Of a stretch of DNA of 64,000 bases, positions 35,805 through 44,552 are shown piece by piece (positions within the stretch are counted from its first letter, which is position 1; every line of letters begins with the position of its first letter). Origin of the DNA: a bacterium (lineage in GTDB: Bacteria; Vulcanimicrobiota; Vulcanimicrobiia; Vulcanimicrobiales; SCRA01). The position numbers and the translations under genes are program-made. The notes beneath the pieces were generated by a model that saw nothing but the letters and a program-made list of their open reading frames with translations, was not told the DNA's origin and ran no database searches. Where the stretch lies: assembly GCA_004298675.1 (NCBI GenBank), contig SCRI01000058.1, positions 62,001 to 126,000 of the forward strand, given 5' to 3'.

Positions 35805-36725
35805 GTGAAAGTACCTAACTTTCCCGGACGCCGTGACGTGGCAGCGGATCTACTCGTGCGCGCTCGTGGCAGCGCGTCGTGCTCCATTGCAGTCGTTGGT
35901 CCGGGCAAAGATGTTGGGAAGACCGTCACGGCGCTTGCGCTGGTGCGTGCGGCGCGGCGCGCGGGATACGCGACCGCGATGACGTCGATGGGACGCGACG
36001 GCGAGCATCAGGATGTGGCGACCACGCTTGCGAAGCCGCGCATCGTGCTGCCGGCCGGCACGTTGATCGCAACGGCCACCGCACTGTTGCCGCGCTCTCC
36101 CGCGGTCGAGATCGTGGAGCTCTGCGAGCATCTCACGGCGCTGGGGCCAGTGGCGATCGCGCGAGTACGCACCGAATGCGCCGTCGAGTTGGCGGGTCCG
36201 AGCACGGGCGCGGCCATGCGCGACGTCATCGAGCGTTTGAAGCATGACGCGCAGGTCGTGGTGATGGATGGTGCCGTCGATCGTATGGCGGCGACCGCAG
36301 GCGGCGACGATGCGCTCGTGGTCGCGACGGGGGCGGCGCTGGCGCCGACGCTCGCCGGTGTGCTGGAGCAGACGCGCGCGCTGGTGGCTCGCCTGACGAT
36401 TCCGCAGGGGGTGCCGGCGGGGGCCATCGTCGTCGGGGGCGCGCTGACGTCCGCGCGGGCTTGCGAGCTGCTCGCGCGCGACGATCTCGAGCGCGGCGTC
36501 GTCGTGCGGGATCCGCACTCGCTCCAGCTTCCAGCCGCGTTGCTGACGGCCATACAGCGGCGCGGGCCGGTGAGCTGCCGGCGCCCTCTGAACGTCGTAG
36601 CGGCAACGGTATCGGCGCAGGGGCCCAGGCACGCTCTCGATCCCGTGGCCCTCGCTCGCGCCGTGGCGGACAGCACCGGGCTGCCGGTATACGACATCTA
36701 TCGCAATGCGGTGGTGGGCGGGTGA
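35805..36725 (+). CDS. kamB: KamB-like P-loop protein of the lysine aminomutase cluster
   Basis: The 306-residue protein has an early nucleotide-binding loop (SIAVVGPGKDVGKTVTALALVRAA, Walker A type GxxxxGKT) and an IVELCEHLTALGPVAIARVRTECAVELAGP segment. It is the usual partner of the MutS-like KamC in lysine fermentation clusters. KamB and KamC have been proposed to reactivate or assemble lysine 5,6-aminomutase, but this is not firmly proven. It starts with GTG 35805 and overlaps the kamC start by four bases (GTGA). kamD and kamE, the enzyme it should serve, are not next to it. The assignment rests mainly on this arrangement and the P-loop. Confidence 0.75.
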   Translation: MKVPNFPGRRDVAADLLVRARGSASCSIAVVGPGKDVGKTVTALALVRAARRAGYATAMTSMGRDGEHQDVATTLAKPRIVLPAGTLIATATALLPRSPAVEIVELCEHLTALGPVAIARVRTECAVELAGPSTGAAMRDVIERLKHDAQVVVMDGAVDRMAATAGGDDALVVATGAALAPTLAGVLEQTRALVARLTIPQGVPAGAIVVGGALTSARACELLARDDLERGVVVRDPHSLQLPAALLTAIQRRGPVSCRRPLNVVAATVSAQGPRHALDPVALARAVADSTGLPVYDIYRNAVVGG

Positions 36726-38377
36726 GGAGCCGTTCGGCGCTTACCGACGCGCAAACCGCGGAGGCGCTCGGCGCCGCCTGGCTCGAGCGCGTGCTGGAGC
36801 CCGTCTCGCGGGCTGGGCGCTTGGCTAAAGACGGGCTCCGCCCGTTTGCTCCCGGTCAGGAGAGCGAGGCGCGCGCGGCCGCCGCCGAGGTGTTGCAGAC
36901 CGCGCAGCGCTGCGGAGAGGGGCAGGCGCGCACGCTGCGAGAGATCCTGCGGCGGCTACCCGAGCCCGGCGCGACGCTTGCGCTGGTGGCGGCGGGCGGC
37001 ACCATTGACGACGCGGAGCTCACTGGGCTGCTGCTCTTCCTGGAGGGGCTACGCACGCTGCGCGAGCGTGGACGGGGGCTGCTGCCGGAGCGGCTGCTGC
37101 CCGAGTCCCTCGAAGATCTGTACGCTCACTTGGCGCGCGGGCGCACGCGCGGCGGCGGATTCTACCTCGATGACGCCTTCGATCCCGCCCTGGCGCACGT
37201 CCGCAGCGCTGCCGAACGGGCGCGCCAAGACTACGCGTGCGAGCGCGCCCGCCTGCGCGCGGCCGCCGAGGCGGTGCTGGGCGATGCGGCGCGTGAGGAC
37301 GGGGAGTTCGCGATCATGCGCGACACGTTCGCCGGACCGGCGCCGGCCTGCGTGCACGTGCTGCGTGAAGCCCCCCTCTACCGCATCTTCGAACTCAGCG
37401 ATGACGCGGCGGCCCTGGCGGCTCTCGCAGTGTTAGAGGCGGCACGCGAGCAGGTCGCCACAGCCGAGGAGCGCGTGCGCGAGGCGCTGGCGCTGGAGTT
37501 GTGCGGGCGGGCCGGGGCCTTGTTGGCTCAGGCACGCCGCGCCGGCGAGATCGATCTCCACCTCGGCGCCGCGATCTTCGCCCAGGAGCACCACGCCGTC
37601 GCCGCCGAGATCGTCGCGGACCGGGAGCTGACCATCGTGGAGGGGCGTCTCCTGCCACTAGAACAGCGACTGGCCGAGCAGGGGCGGCGTTACGTGCCGA
37701 TCTCCTTCGAGTTGCGCGGTCAAGCCGTGATCACCGGTCCCAATATGGGCGGGAAATCGGCTGCGCTACGAACGGCGGGCTTTATCCAGCTCTGCGCGCA
37801 GTGGGGGCTGCCCGTGCCGGCTCGTTCGGCACGCTTGGGGCTGGTCTCGTCGATCCGTTGGCTGGGCGGTGCCGCAGGGGACGAGCGCGACGGTTTGCTC
37901 TCGTCGTTTGGCAACGAGATCGTCGCTCTGGCCGGCGCGCTGGACGAAACGGCACCCGCCGCGCGCCTGCTGCTGATCGACGAGTTCGCCCGCAGCACCA
38001 GCCCGCGCGAAGGGAGGGCGCTGGTCGTGGCGTTGCTGCAAGCGCTGCGGGAACGCGGCGAGCTCGCGCTGGCCACCACGCACTTCGCGAACGTGGCCGA
38101 GGCCACGGGCGTCCCTCACTACGCCGTGGCCGGCGTTCGACGTGTTCTCGCCCAACCCGGCCTGGCCAAGCCGGCCTTGGCGGAGGCGCTGCGGATGATT
38201 GGGGAGGCCATGGACTACCGCTTGGTGCCCGCCTCGCTCGCCGGCGCGGCGGGCGAGGATGCCATCGCGCTTGCGCGCCTGCTCGGGCTCGATGGGCGCT
38301 TGATCGCGCACGCCGAACGAGAGCTGCGCGCCGCGCGTTCTCCTGAAGAGGAGAGGAGGGACGCATGGATCCGCTGA
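36722..38377 (+). CDS. kamC: MutS-related protein KamC
   Basis: The 551-residue protein has only the helical clamp and ATPase part of a MutS and no mismatch-recognition domain. The C-terminal ATPase has Walker A ITGPNMGGKSAALRT (about residue 338) and Walker B LLLIDEFARSTSPREGRAL, then ATTHFANV. In lysine-fermenting bacteria this MutS-like protein is KamC, thought to help reactivate lysine 5,6-aminomutase. The GTG start (36722) lies inside the kamB stop. kce starts 13 bases before its own stop, so the three genes are coupled. True DNA mismatch repair is unlikely given the context. Confidence 0.85.
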   Translation: MRSRSALTDAQTAEALGAAWLERVLEPVSRAGRLAKDGLRPFAPGQESEARAAAAEVLQTAQRCGEGQARTLREILRRLPEPGATLALVAAGGTIDDAELTGLLLFLEGLRTLRERGRGLLPERLLPESLEDLYAHLARGRTRGGGFYLDDAFDPALAHVRSAAERARQDYACERARLRAAAEAVLGDAAREDGEFAIMRDTFAGPAPACVHVLREAPLYRIFELSDDAAALAALAVLEAAREQVATAEERVREALALELCGRAGALLAQARRAGEIDLHLGAAIFAQEHHAVAAEIVADRELTIVEGRLLPLEQRLAEQGRRYVPISFELRGQAVITGPNMGGKSAALRTAGFIQLCAQWGLPVPARSARLGLVSSIRWLGGAAGDERDGLLSSFGNEIVALAGALDETAPAARLLLIDEFARSTSPREGRALVVALLQALRERGELALATTHFANVAEATGVPHYAVAGVRRVLAQPGLAKPALAEALRMIGEAMDYRLVPASLAGAAGEDAIALARLLGLDGRLIAHAERELRAARSPEEERRDAWIR

Positions 38378-39189
38378 TCGTCACCGTCGCCCCCACCGGC
38401 GCCGAGGTCGCCCCCGCGCAGACGCCCTATCTGCCCTATACCGCACAGATGCTCGGGGAGACCGCGGCCGCTTGCCGCGCGGCGGGCGCCGCGATGATCC
38501 ACGTACACGGGCGGTGCGATGACGGACGCCCCACGCAGGACGTGGAGACCTATCGTGCCTTCGCCGCTGCGGTGCGCACGCACAGTGATCTCGTCCTGCA
38601 GTTCTCCACCGGCGGTGCCGTCGGCATGACGCCGCAAGAACGCGCCGTCAACCTCGAGTTACGGCCCGAGATGGCGACGCTCACGTGTGGAACGGTGAAC
38701 TTCGGGGACGACGTTTTCGAGAATCCCTTCCCCGTGATGCGCGGCATCCTCGCACGCATGCGCGAGTTCGGCGTCACGCCGGAGCTGGAGATCTTCGACC
38801 TCGGCCATCTGGACAACGCCCGGCGGCTCGAGCGCGCGGGGTTGTTGACGTTTCCGTGCCACGTCGATATCGTGCTGGGCGTTCCCGGCGGCGCCGAAGG
38901 CAGCGTGGAGAACTTGGTCGACATCGTGCGTCGCCTCCCCTCCGGCTCTTCGTGGTCGGTGGCGGGCATCGGGCGGGCGCAGCTGCCGTTAGCTGCAACG
39001 GCGATCGCGATGGGCGGCCACGTGCGGGTGGGCTTGGAGGACAACCTCTACTATGCCAAGGGGCAGCTGGCGCGCAACGAGGAGCTGGTGGCACGCGTGG
39101 TACGCATCGCCGCGGAGCTGCAGCGCCCGGTGGCGACGCCGGATGAGGCGCGCGAACTGCTTGGGCTGCGTCGAACAACCGTGCGATGA
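38365..39189 (+). CDS. kce: 3-keto-5-aminohexanoate cleavage enzyme (BKACE family)
   Basis: Kce cleaves 3-keto-5-aminohexanoate with acetyl-CoA into acetoacetate and 3-aminobutyryl-CoA. The 274-residue TIM-barrel protein has the zinc ligands His46 and His48 (MIHVHGR) and Glu in VRVGLEDNLYY. It also has the family segments MATLTCGTVNFG, GVTPELEIFDLGHL and DIVLGVPGGAEGS. A strong GAGGAGAGGAGGG run stands directly before the ATG within the end of kamC. It is the last pathway enzyme in the cluster; kal and the CoA transferase (atoAD) are not seen. BKACE paralogues have other keto acids, but the neighbours fix this substrate. Confidence 0.93.
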   Translation: MDPLIVTVAPTGAEVAPAQTPYLPYTAQMLGETAAACRAAGAAMIHVHGRCDDGRPTQDVETYRAFAAAVRTHSDLVLQFSTGGAVGMTPQERAVNLELRPEMATLTCGTVNFGDDVFENPFPVMRGILARMREFGVTPELEIFDLGHLDNARRLERAGLLTFPCHVDIVLGVPGGAEGSVENLVDIVRRLPSGSSWSVAGIGRAQLPLAATAIAMGGHVRVGLEDNLYYAKGQLARNEELVARVVRIAAELQRPVATPDEARELLGLRRTTVR

Positions 39190-39318
39190 GGCGTGCGCGC
39201 AGTGCCGGCGTCAAGGGGAAAATCATGACACCGCCGTAACTTGGGTGCGATTTCGAGGGTTCAGGCAGTCGCGGCATTCATCCGCGGCTGCTCTCGGTGC
39301 GTTCGGAGGGCTTCTACG

Positions 39319-40290
39319 CTGTTCAACTACGTGCTGCGACGGTCGGGACAAGCGGTCCCGCTGCTGTTGCTGATCTCGGTCATCATCTTTCTCATTCTGC
39401 ACGAGGCACCCGGCGGACCGCTGACGCCCTACCTTCAGAATCCTCATATCACTCCGGCCGACATCGCGCGTCTGAAGCATAACTTTGGACTAGACCGTCC
39501 GCTCTACGTACAGTATCTGGCGTGGCTCGGGCACGTGGTGCGCGGTGACTTCGGCTATTCGACCTCGAACTCGATGACGGTCGTGGGCGCCATCCTGGGC
39601 CGCTTGCCGGCCACGGTCATCCTGATGGGATGCGCCTTCGTCTTCTCGCTGCTGATCGGCATCCCGGCGGGGCTGCTGGCGGCGATCAAGCCCTACACGA
39701 TCTGGGACTATCTGGTGACGACATTCGCCTTCTTCGGGCAGTCGATGCCGGTCTTCTGGTTCGCGCTCATGCTGCAGTTGGTGTTCTCGGTCCACGGCAT
39801 CACGGGCTTCGGCTACCGTCTGCAGTTGCCGTCGGCCTCGATGTGCTATACGGATGCCTGTCCCATCGACGACCGCGTGGTCCATCTGATCTTACCGACG
39901 GTCGTGCTCTCCCTGGCCTACATCGCCACGTGGAGCCGCTTCACGCGCAGCTCCATGCTCGAAGTCATCAGGACCGACTATATGCGTACCGCGGCCGCCA
40001 AAGGGTTGGCGCCGGCCGTGGTCGTGCTCAAGCACGGGTTGAAGAATGCCGTGATCCCGGTCGTGACGATCATCGCGATCTCGCTGCCGGGTCTGGTGGG
40101 CGGCGCGATCATCACCGAGACGATCTTCGCCTGGCCCGGGATGGGGCGGTTGTTCTTCAACGCGCTCGGTCAGTTCGATTTTCCCCTTCTGATGGGCTAC
40201 TTGATGCTCGTCTCGTTCCTGGTCGTGTTGTTCAACTTGCTCGCCGACGTGGCGTACGCGTGGCTCGATCCTCGCGTCAAATACGATTGA
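39319..40290 (+). CDS. Dipeptide/oligopeptide ABC transporter permease (DppB-like)
   Basis: The protein of about 323 residues is a DppB/OppB permease with about six membrane segments. It starts (M)FNYVLRRSGQAVPLLLLIS, the usual N-terminal pattern, and has the EAA loop TAAAKGLAPAVVVLKHGLKN and a C-terminal DPRVKYD. The best start is CTG 39319 with GGAGGG 8 bases before it. Normal start codons in this frame are only TTG 39241 (upstream, no homology) or GTG 39331 (too far from the Shine-Dalgarno). No binding protein or ATPases are in this locus. It follows kce by 129 bases. Substrate unknown: peptides, nickel or sugars are known for the family. Confidence 0.88.
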   Translation: MFNYVLRRSGQAVPLLLLISVIIFLILHEAPGGPLTPYLQNPHITPADIARLKHNFGLDRPLYVQYLAWLGHVVRGDFGYSTSNSMTVVGAILGRLPATVILMGCAFVFSLLIGIPAGLLAAIKPYTIWDYLVTTFAFFGQSMPVFWFALMLQLVFSVHGITGFGYRLQLPSASMCYTDACPIDDRVVHLILPTVVLSLAYIATWSRFTRSSMLEVIRTDYMRTAAAKGLAPAVVVLKHGLKNAVIPVVTIIAISLPGLVGGAIITETIFAWPGMGRLFFNALGQFDFPLLMGYLMLVSFLVVLFNLLADVAYAWLDPRVKYD

Positions 40291-40310
40291 GCACCGAGGA
40301 GAGACGCGCA

Positions 40311-41243
40311 ATGGCCGCTACCGTACCGCTACAGCAGACCCCAGAGCCGGATGCCCAGCTCCAAGCCGAGTTCGAGCGCGAACGCCACGCTACGTGGAAG
40401 CGCTTCAAGCGCCACAAATTGGCGATCGCCGGCTCGGCCGTCTTGATCTGCATCGTGCTCGTCGCGATCTTCGCGCCGTTCCTCTCGCCCTGGAATCCGA
40501 ACTTCATCGATCAGGCGCACTGGAACGGGTATCCGCTGGCGCCGGGCACCTACGGCCACTTCCTTGGCTCCGACGAGAACGGCCGCGATCTGTTCGCCCG
40601 CCTCATGTTCGGCGCGCGCATCTCGCTGACGGTCGGGATCTTCGCCGTGCTCATCGAGGTGGTCGTGGGGACGTTCCTCGGCGCGCTCGCGGGCTACTAC
40701 GGCAAGTGGGTGGACTACGTCATCATGCGAGCCACCGACGTCTTCCTCTCGATCCCGCTGCTGCCGCTGCTGCTGGTGCTGACGGCCATCGTCGCGGCCT
40801 CCTCGAACAAGGCGGCGCTCTCCTTCGGCGTCATCGTCATCATCATCGGGGGCTTGGGCTGGATGCCGGTCACGCGTCTGGTGCGCGCCTCCTACCTCTC
40901 CTTGCGCGAGAAGGAGTTCGCCGAGGCCGCACGCGCTATCGGGGGCTCCGACGGCCGCATCATGTTCCGCCACCTGCTTCCCAATGCCGTGGCTCCGATC
41001 ATCGTTCAGGCCACGCTCGACGTGGCCAACGTCATCATCCTCGAGTCAGCGCTCTCCTTTCTAGGCTTCGGCATCCAGCCGCCGACGGCGTCATGGGGCA
41101 ACATGCTGGCCAACGCCGAGTACAACATGGCCATCGCGCCGTGGGCGGCCATCTTTCCCGGCTTGGCGATCCTCGTCACCGTGCTTTCCATCAACTATAT
41201 GGGCGACGGGCTACGCGACGCGCTCGATCCGAACATGCGCTAA
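40311..41243 (+). CDS. Dipeptide/oligopeptide ABC transporter permease (DppC-like)
   Basis: The 310-residue partner permease has an N-terminal cytoplasmic stretch, a first membrane segment (LAIAGSAVLICIVLVAIFAP), the periplasmic HFLGSDENGRDLFARLMFGAR motif of DppC and the EAA loop AARAIGGSDGRIMFRHLLPN. A C-terminal end has GLRDALDPNMR. GAGGAGAG lies about 9 bases before the ATG. It forms a heterodimer with the preceding DppB. The ATPases and the binding protein must be encoded elsewhere. The location after the lysine genes hints at import of peptides or lysine-related compounds, which is inference. Confidence 0.92.
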   Translation: MAATVPLQQTPEPDAQLQAEFERERHATWKRFKRHKLAIAGSAVLICIVLVAIFAPFLSPWNPNFIDQAHWNGYPLAPGTYGHFLGSDENGRDLFARLMFGARISLTVGIFAVLIEVVVGTFLGALAGYYGKWVDYVIMRATDVFLSIPLLPLLLVLTAIVAASSNKAALSFGVIVIIIGGLGWMPVTRLVRASYLSLREKEFAEAARAIGGSDGRIMFRHLLPNAVAPIIVQATLDVANVIILESALSFLGFGIQPPTASWGNMLANAEYNMAIAPWAAIFPGLAILVTVLSINYMGDGLRDALDPNMR

Positions 41244-41348
41244 CGTCCCGAGCTCGCGGATCAGGCTGCGAGGGGGATTGACGAGGGGGGCGGCATCGTC
41301 TAAACTCCTTTGGGTCCCGGCCTCCCAGAGGCCCGGGGTTCGGCGCCT

Positions 41349-41435
41349 GCGGAAGTGGCGGAATTGGTAGACGCACCAGCTTGAGGGGCTGGCGGTAGCA
41401 ATATCGTGCTGGTTCGAGTCCAGTCTTCCGCACCA
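41349..41435 (+). tRNA. tRNA-Leu (anticodon GAG)
   Basis: The acceptor arms GCGGAAG and CTTCCGC pair fully. D-arm, anticodon stem CCAGC/GCTGG with loop TTGAGGG (anticodon GAG, read for CUC/CUU), a long variable arm and a TTCGAGTC T-loop follow. The discriminator base is A and CCA is encoded. The long variable arm and A73 mark tRNA-Leu. Minus-strand ORFs here are its shadows. Confidence 0.96.
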
Positions 41436-41442
41436 GAGATCG

Positions 41443-41485
41443 CGAGCGAGGGCATCCAACGGTGCCCTCGCTCGTTTGCGTTGTT
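41443..41485 (+). terminator. Rho-independent terminator after tRNA-Leu
   Basis: A perfect 12-bp stem (41443-41454 with 41463-41474, arm CGAGCGAGGGCA) has an 8-base loop and is followed by TTTGCGTTGTT. It lies 7 bases behind the tRNA and 94 bases before pstS, separating the two transcripts. Confidence 0.8.
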
Positions 41486-41578
41486 AATCTCGTCTTGATG
41501 ATGCTCCCGTAGACTGGCAGTGGAAGACACGGGACGTCAAGGCGTCCGACGCACGATCTTGGAGGTATCATTCCGCAC

Positions 41579-42640
41579 ATGCAGTTCAGCGTTTTCGCTC
41601 GCAGAAAGGCGCTTTCGATCGCTGCCGCGCTGGTGGCGACGGCTTTCGGCGCCTCGGTCGCGTTACCGGCACTCGCCGCGACGCAGTTGACGGGCGCCGG
41701 CTCCTCGTTCGATTATCCGCTCTTCTCGAAGGCCTTCTACGAGTACGGCCAGCATCACAATGACGTCACGGTCAACTACCAGTCGATTGGGAGCGGCGGC
41801 GGCATCCAGCAGTTCACCGCCAAGACGGTCGACTTCGGTGCCAGCGACGTTCCGCTTAATACCGAAGAGTACAAGCGCGCCGAAGCGGCGGGTGGGAAGG
41901 TCTTGCAGATCCCGATCGCGCTGGGCGGCGTTGCGGTGGTCTATAATCTCCCCGGCGTCACGCAGGGATTGCGGCTCTCCGGTCCGGTGATCGCCGACAT
42001 CTACTTGGGCAAGATCGCGAAGTGGGATGACGCCGCGATCGCCAAGCTCAATCCGAAGGTGAAGCTTCCGAGTGAGCCGATCGTCGTGGTGCATCGCTCC
42101 GACGGTTCAGGCACCTCGTACATCTTCACCGATTATCTGTCGAGCGTCTCGCCGGAGTGGAAGAGCAAGGTCGGCGTAGGCAAGAGCGTGCAGTGGCCGG
42201 CGCAGAACAGTGTCGGCGGCAAGGGTAACGAGGGTATTGCGGGCCAGGTGCGGGAAACCGCCGGCGCAATCGGATACGTCGAGCTGGCGTACGCACTGCA
42301 GAACAGCATGACGTATGCGCAGCTTGAAAACTCCGCGCGTGCGTTCGTCTCTCCGACCGTGAACAGCGTGCGCGCCGCCGCCGCCTCCAAGCCGAACGTC
42401 AGCCCGGCCGACTTCTCGATCGTGAACCGTCCGGGAGCTGCATCTTACCCGATCGCCGGGTATTCGTGGGTCATGGTCTTCGCCAAGCCCTCCGATGCCG
42501 CGCGGGGTAAGCAGATCAAGGAGGTGCTCGAGTGGACCGTGACCGCGGGGCAGAGCATCGCGGCATCGCTCGATTACGTTCCGTTGCCGGCCAACGTGCA
42601 GCAGGAGGCGAAGCGGGTCCTCGGCCAAATGCAACTCTAG
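41579..42640 (+). CDS. pstS: Phosphate ABC transporter substrate-binding protein PstS
   Basis: PstS catches phosphate outside the membrane for PstCAB. The 353-residue protein has a signal peptide (to about residue 34, ALPALAATQ). Phosphate-binding elements are TGAGSSFDYPLFSKAF, GSGGGIQQF and DFGASDVPL, then VVVHRSDGSGTSYIF, where Arg, Ser and Asp bind the anion. The mature protein ends with the usual TAGQSIAASLDYVPLP motif. GGAGGT lies 12 bases before the ATG. It opens the pst operon. No phoU is seen behind pstB. Confidence 0.95.
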   Translation: MQFSVFARRKALSIAAALVATAFGASVALPALAATQLTGAGSSFDYPLFSKAFYEYGQHHNDVTVNYQSIGSGGGIQQFTAKTVDFGASDVPLNTEEYKRAEAAGGKVLQIPIALGGVAVVYNLPGVTQGLRLSGPVIADIYLGKIAKWDDAAIAKLNPKVKLPSEPIVVVHRSDGSGTSYIFTDYLSSVSPEWKSKVGVGKSVQWPAQNSVGGKGNEGIAGQVRETAGAIGYVELAYALQNSMTYAQLENSARAFVSPTVNSVRAAAASKPNVSPADFSIVNRPGAASYPIAGYSWVMVFAKPSDAARGKQIKEVLEWTVTAGQSIAASLDYVPLPANVQQEAKRVLGQMQL

Positions 42641-42676
42641 CCGGGCGCTCGTTCAGATTGACGATCCTTCACGCCG

Positions 42677-42705
42677 GGGGGTGCGCGTCCACGTGGCGCG
42701 CCCCC
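42677..42705 (+). other. Hairpin between pstS and pstC (mRNA stabiliser/attenuator)
   Basis: A 10-bp GC-rich stem (42677-42686 with 42696-42705, one G-U pair) has a 9-base loop. No direct T run follows. Hairpins here often raise pstS mRNA over the permease genes by partial termination or 3' protection. Confidence 0.6.
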
Positions 42706-42739
42706 TCGGCGATGGCCTTTTCGGGAGAACACTGCTGAC

Positions 42740-43678
42740 GTGGGAGAACCCGCCTTCCGGCCGCGATACCGCGTCGGCGATCGCCTCTTTGCGTGGGCGC
42801 TCAATCTCTCCACGTGGTTCTATGTCGCTCTGATCGTCGGCCTCTTCACCGTGCTGCTTGCCGGTTCGTGGCTGGCGATCAAATCGTTTGGGCTGCATTT
42901 CCTGGTGGCGTCGTCCTGGGATCCGGTGACGGGGCACTTCGGCGCGCTACCGTTCATCTTCGGAACGATCGTCAGCTCGGTGATCGCCATTGCCATCGCG
43001 GCGGTGGTAGGGATCGCGGCGGCCGCCTACTTGGCGGAGTTCGCACCGCCGCTCATAGCCCGCCCGCTGGCGTTCTTGATCGAGCTCCTAGCAGCGGTCC
43101 CCAGTGTCGTCTACGGCCTCTGGGGACTTTTCGTTTTGGCCCCCGTCATGCGCTCGGCCATCGGCCCGGCCATCCAGTCCAAACTCGGCTGGCTGCCGCT
43201 TTTTAGCGGCCCGATCTACGGCGTTGGCATGCTCACGGCTAGCCTCATTCTCGCGCTGATGATCGTGCCGACCGTGGCGGCGATCTCGCGCGATTTCATC
43301 GAGGGAGTGGCCGTAGACCAGCGCGAGGCGATGCTGGCCTTGGGTGCCACGACCTGGGAGACGGTGCGGCGAGCGGTGCTGCCGGCGGCACGTCCGGGCA
43401 TCTTCGGCGCCTGCGTGCTGGCGTTAGGCCGCGCGCTCGGTGAGACGATCGCCACGACGATGGTGATCGGCAACCGTCCTGCGATCTCGGCCTCGCTCTT
43501 CGCCCCGGGCTATACGCTAGCGAGCGTCATCGCCAACGAGTTCACGGAGGCGACGACGCAGGTCTACATCAGCACGCTCATCGGCTTGGGCTTGCTCCTC
43601 TTCGTGATCAGCATCGTCGTGAACGCGGCGGCGCGCATCCTGATGCACACCGTGCTGCGCAACGTCGAGGAACGCTGA
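42740..43678 (+). CDS. pstC: Phosphate ABC transporter permease PstC
   Basis: The 312-residue membrane protein forms half of the phosphate channel. About six membrane segments are present, with the family elements LAEFAPPLIARPLAFLIELL, LAAVPSVVYGLWGLFVLAP and the EAA region REAMLALGATTWETVRRAVLP, then GRALGETIATTMVIGN. It starts with GTG 42740, 99 bases behind pstS, and its stop overlaps the pstA ATG by one base (TGATG). Confidence 0.94.
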   Translation: MGEPAFRPRYRVGDRLFAWALNLSTWFYVALIVGLFTVLLAGSWLAIKSFGLHFLVASSWDPVTGHFGALPFIFGTIVSSVIAIAIAAVVGIAAAAYLAEFAPPLIARPLAFLIELLAAVPSVVYGLWGLFVLAPVMRSAIGPAIQSKLGWLPLFSGPIYGVGMLTASLILALMIVPTVAAISRDFIEGVAVDQREAMLALGATTWETVRRAVLPAARPGIFGACVLALGRALGETIATTMVIGNRPAISASLFAPGYTLASVIANEFTEATTQVYISTLIGLGLLLFVISIVVNAAARILMHTVLRNVEER

Positions 43679-44538
43679 TGGCCGACGTGATCGCCGTCCG
43701 CCGCACCATGCAGATGCGCCGCGTGCGCAGCGGGGTGAGCGTTTTTCTTACCGCGTTGTGCGCCGGAAGTGCCGCAGCCGCGCTGCTCTTGATCCTGGGC
43801 TACGTCGTGCACGCGGGTATCGCTTCGATCGGCCTGCCGTTTCTCACCCAGGTCCCGCATCCCGTTGGGATTCCTGGCGGCGGCGTCGCCAACGCCATCG
43901 TCGGAACCGGTATCACCGTCGCCATCTCGGTCGTGATGGCAACCCCGCTCGGGGTGCTCACGGGCGTCTACCTCGCGATCTACGGACGCGGCGCGGCGGC
44001 TTCGTCCATACGCTTCCTCTCGGACGTACTGGCTGGTGTGCCCAGCATCGCCATCGGCCTCTTCGCCTACGTGGTACTGGTGGCGCCGTTCAAACATTTC
44101 TCGGCGATTTCGGGTGCCTTCGCCTTTGCCGTGCTGATGCTGCCGGTGATCATTCGAACCACGGAAGAGGCGATCCGCAGCGTGCCGATCGCGATCCGCG
44201 AGGGGGCGCTCGCGCTCGGGCTGCCGATCTACGCGACCACCTTGCGCGTGGTGATCCCCGCCGCGCGCGCCGCTATCATCACGGGCTTGCTGCTGTCGAT
44301 TGCGCGCGTCACCGGTGAGACCGCGCCGCTGCTCTTCACGGCGTTCGGCAGCCAGTTCTGGGAGTTCAATCCCGCCAATCCGATGGCTCAGCTACCATTG
44401 CAGATCTTCAACTATGCCATCTCGCCGTATCCTGAATGGCACCAGCAGGCGTGGGGCGGCGCGCTGATTCTCATCGTGGTGGTACTGTTCCTCAACATCC
44501 TGGCGCGCGCGGCATTGCGAAGCCGAGCGAGCCGTTAG
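43678..44538 (+). CDS. pstA: Phosphate ABC transporter permease PstA
   Basis: The 286-residue membrane protein is the partner of PstC. It has [11 protein letters not shown] near the first permease helix, [18 protein letters not shown], the EAA loop [21 protein letters not shown] and [16 protein letters not shown]. The last membrane segment ends in a basic tail RSRASR. It is coupled to pstC by a one-base overlap and followed by pstB after 14 bases. Confidence 0.94.
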   Translation: MADVIAVRRTMQMRRVRSGVSVFLTALCAGSAAAALLLILGYVVHAGIASIGLPFLTQVPHPVGIPGGGVANAIVGTGITVAISVVMATPLGVLTGVYLAIYGRGAAASSIRFLSDVLAGVPSIAIGLFAYVVLVAPFKHFSAISGAFAFAVLMLPVIIRTTEEAIRSVPIAIREGALALGLPIYATTLRVVIPAARAAIITGLLLSIARVTGETAPLLFTAFGSQFWEFNPANPMAQLPLQIFNYAISPYPEWHQQAWGGALILIVVVLFLNILARAALRSRASR

Positions 44539-44552
44539 AGCGAAGGTTAGAG

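Noticed and set aside
36722-38377. MutS2 or mismatch-repair MutS
   Set aside because: Mismatch-recognition and Smr domains are absent and the gene is embedded in lysine fermentation genes.
41191-41580. Minus-strand ORFs with GLEPARYCYRQPLKLVRLPIPP
   Set aside because: This peptide is the well-known false translation of a tRNA-Leu gene.
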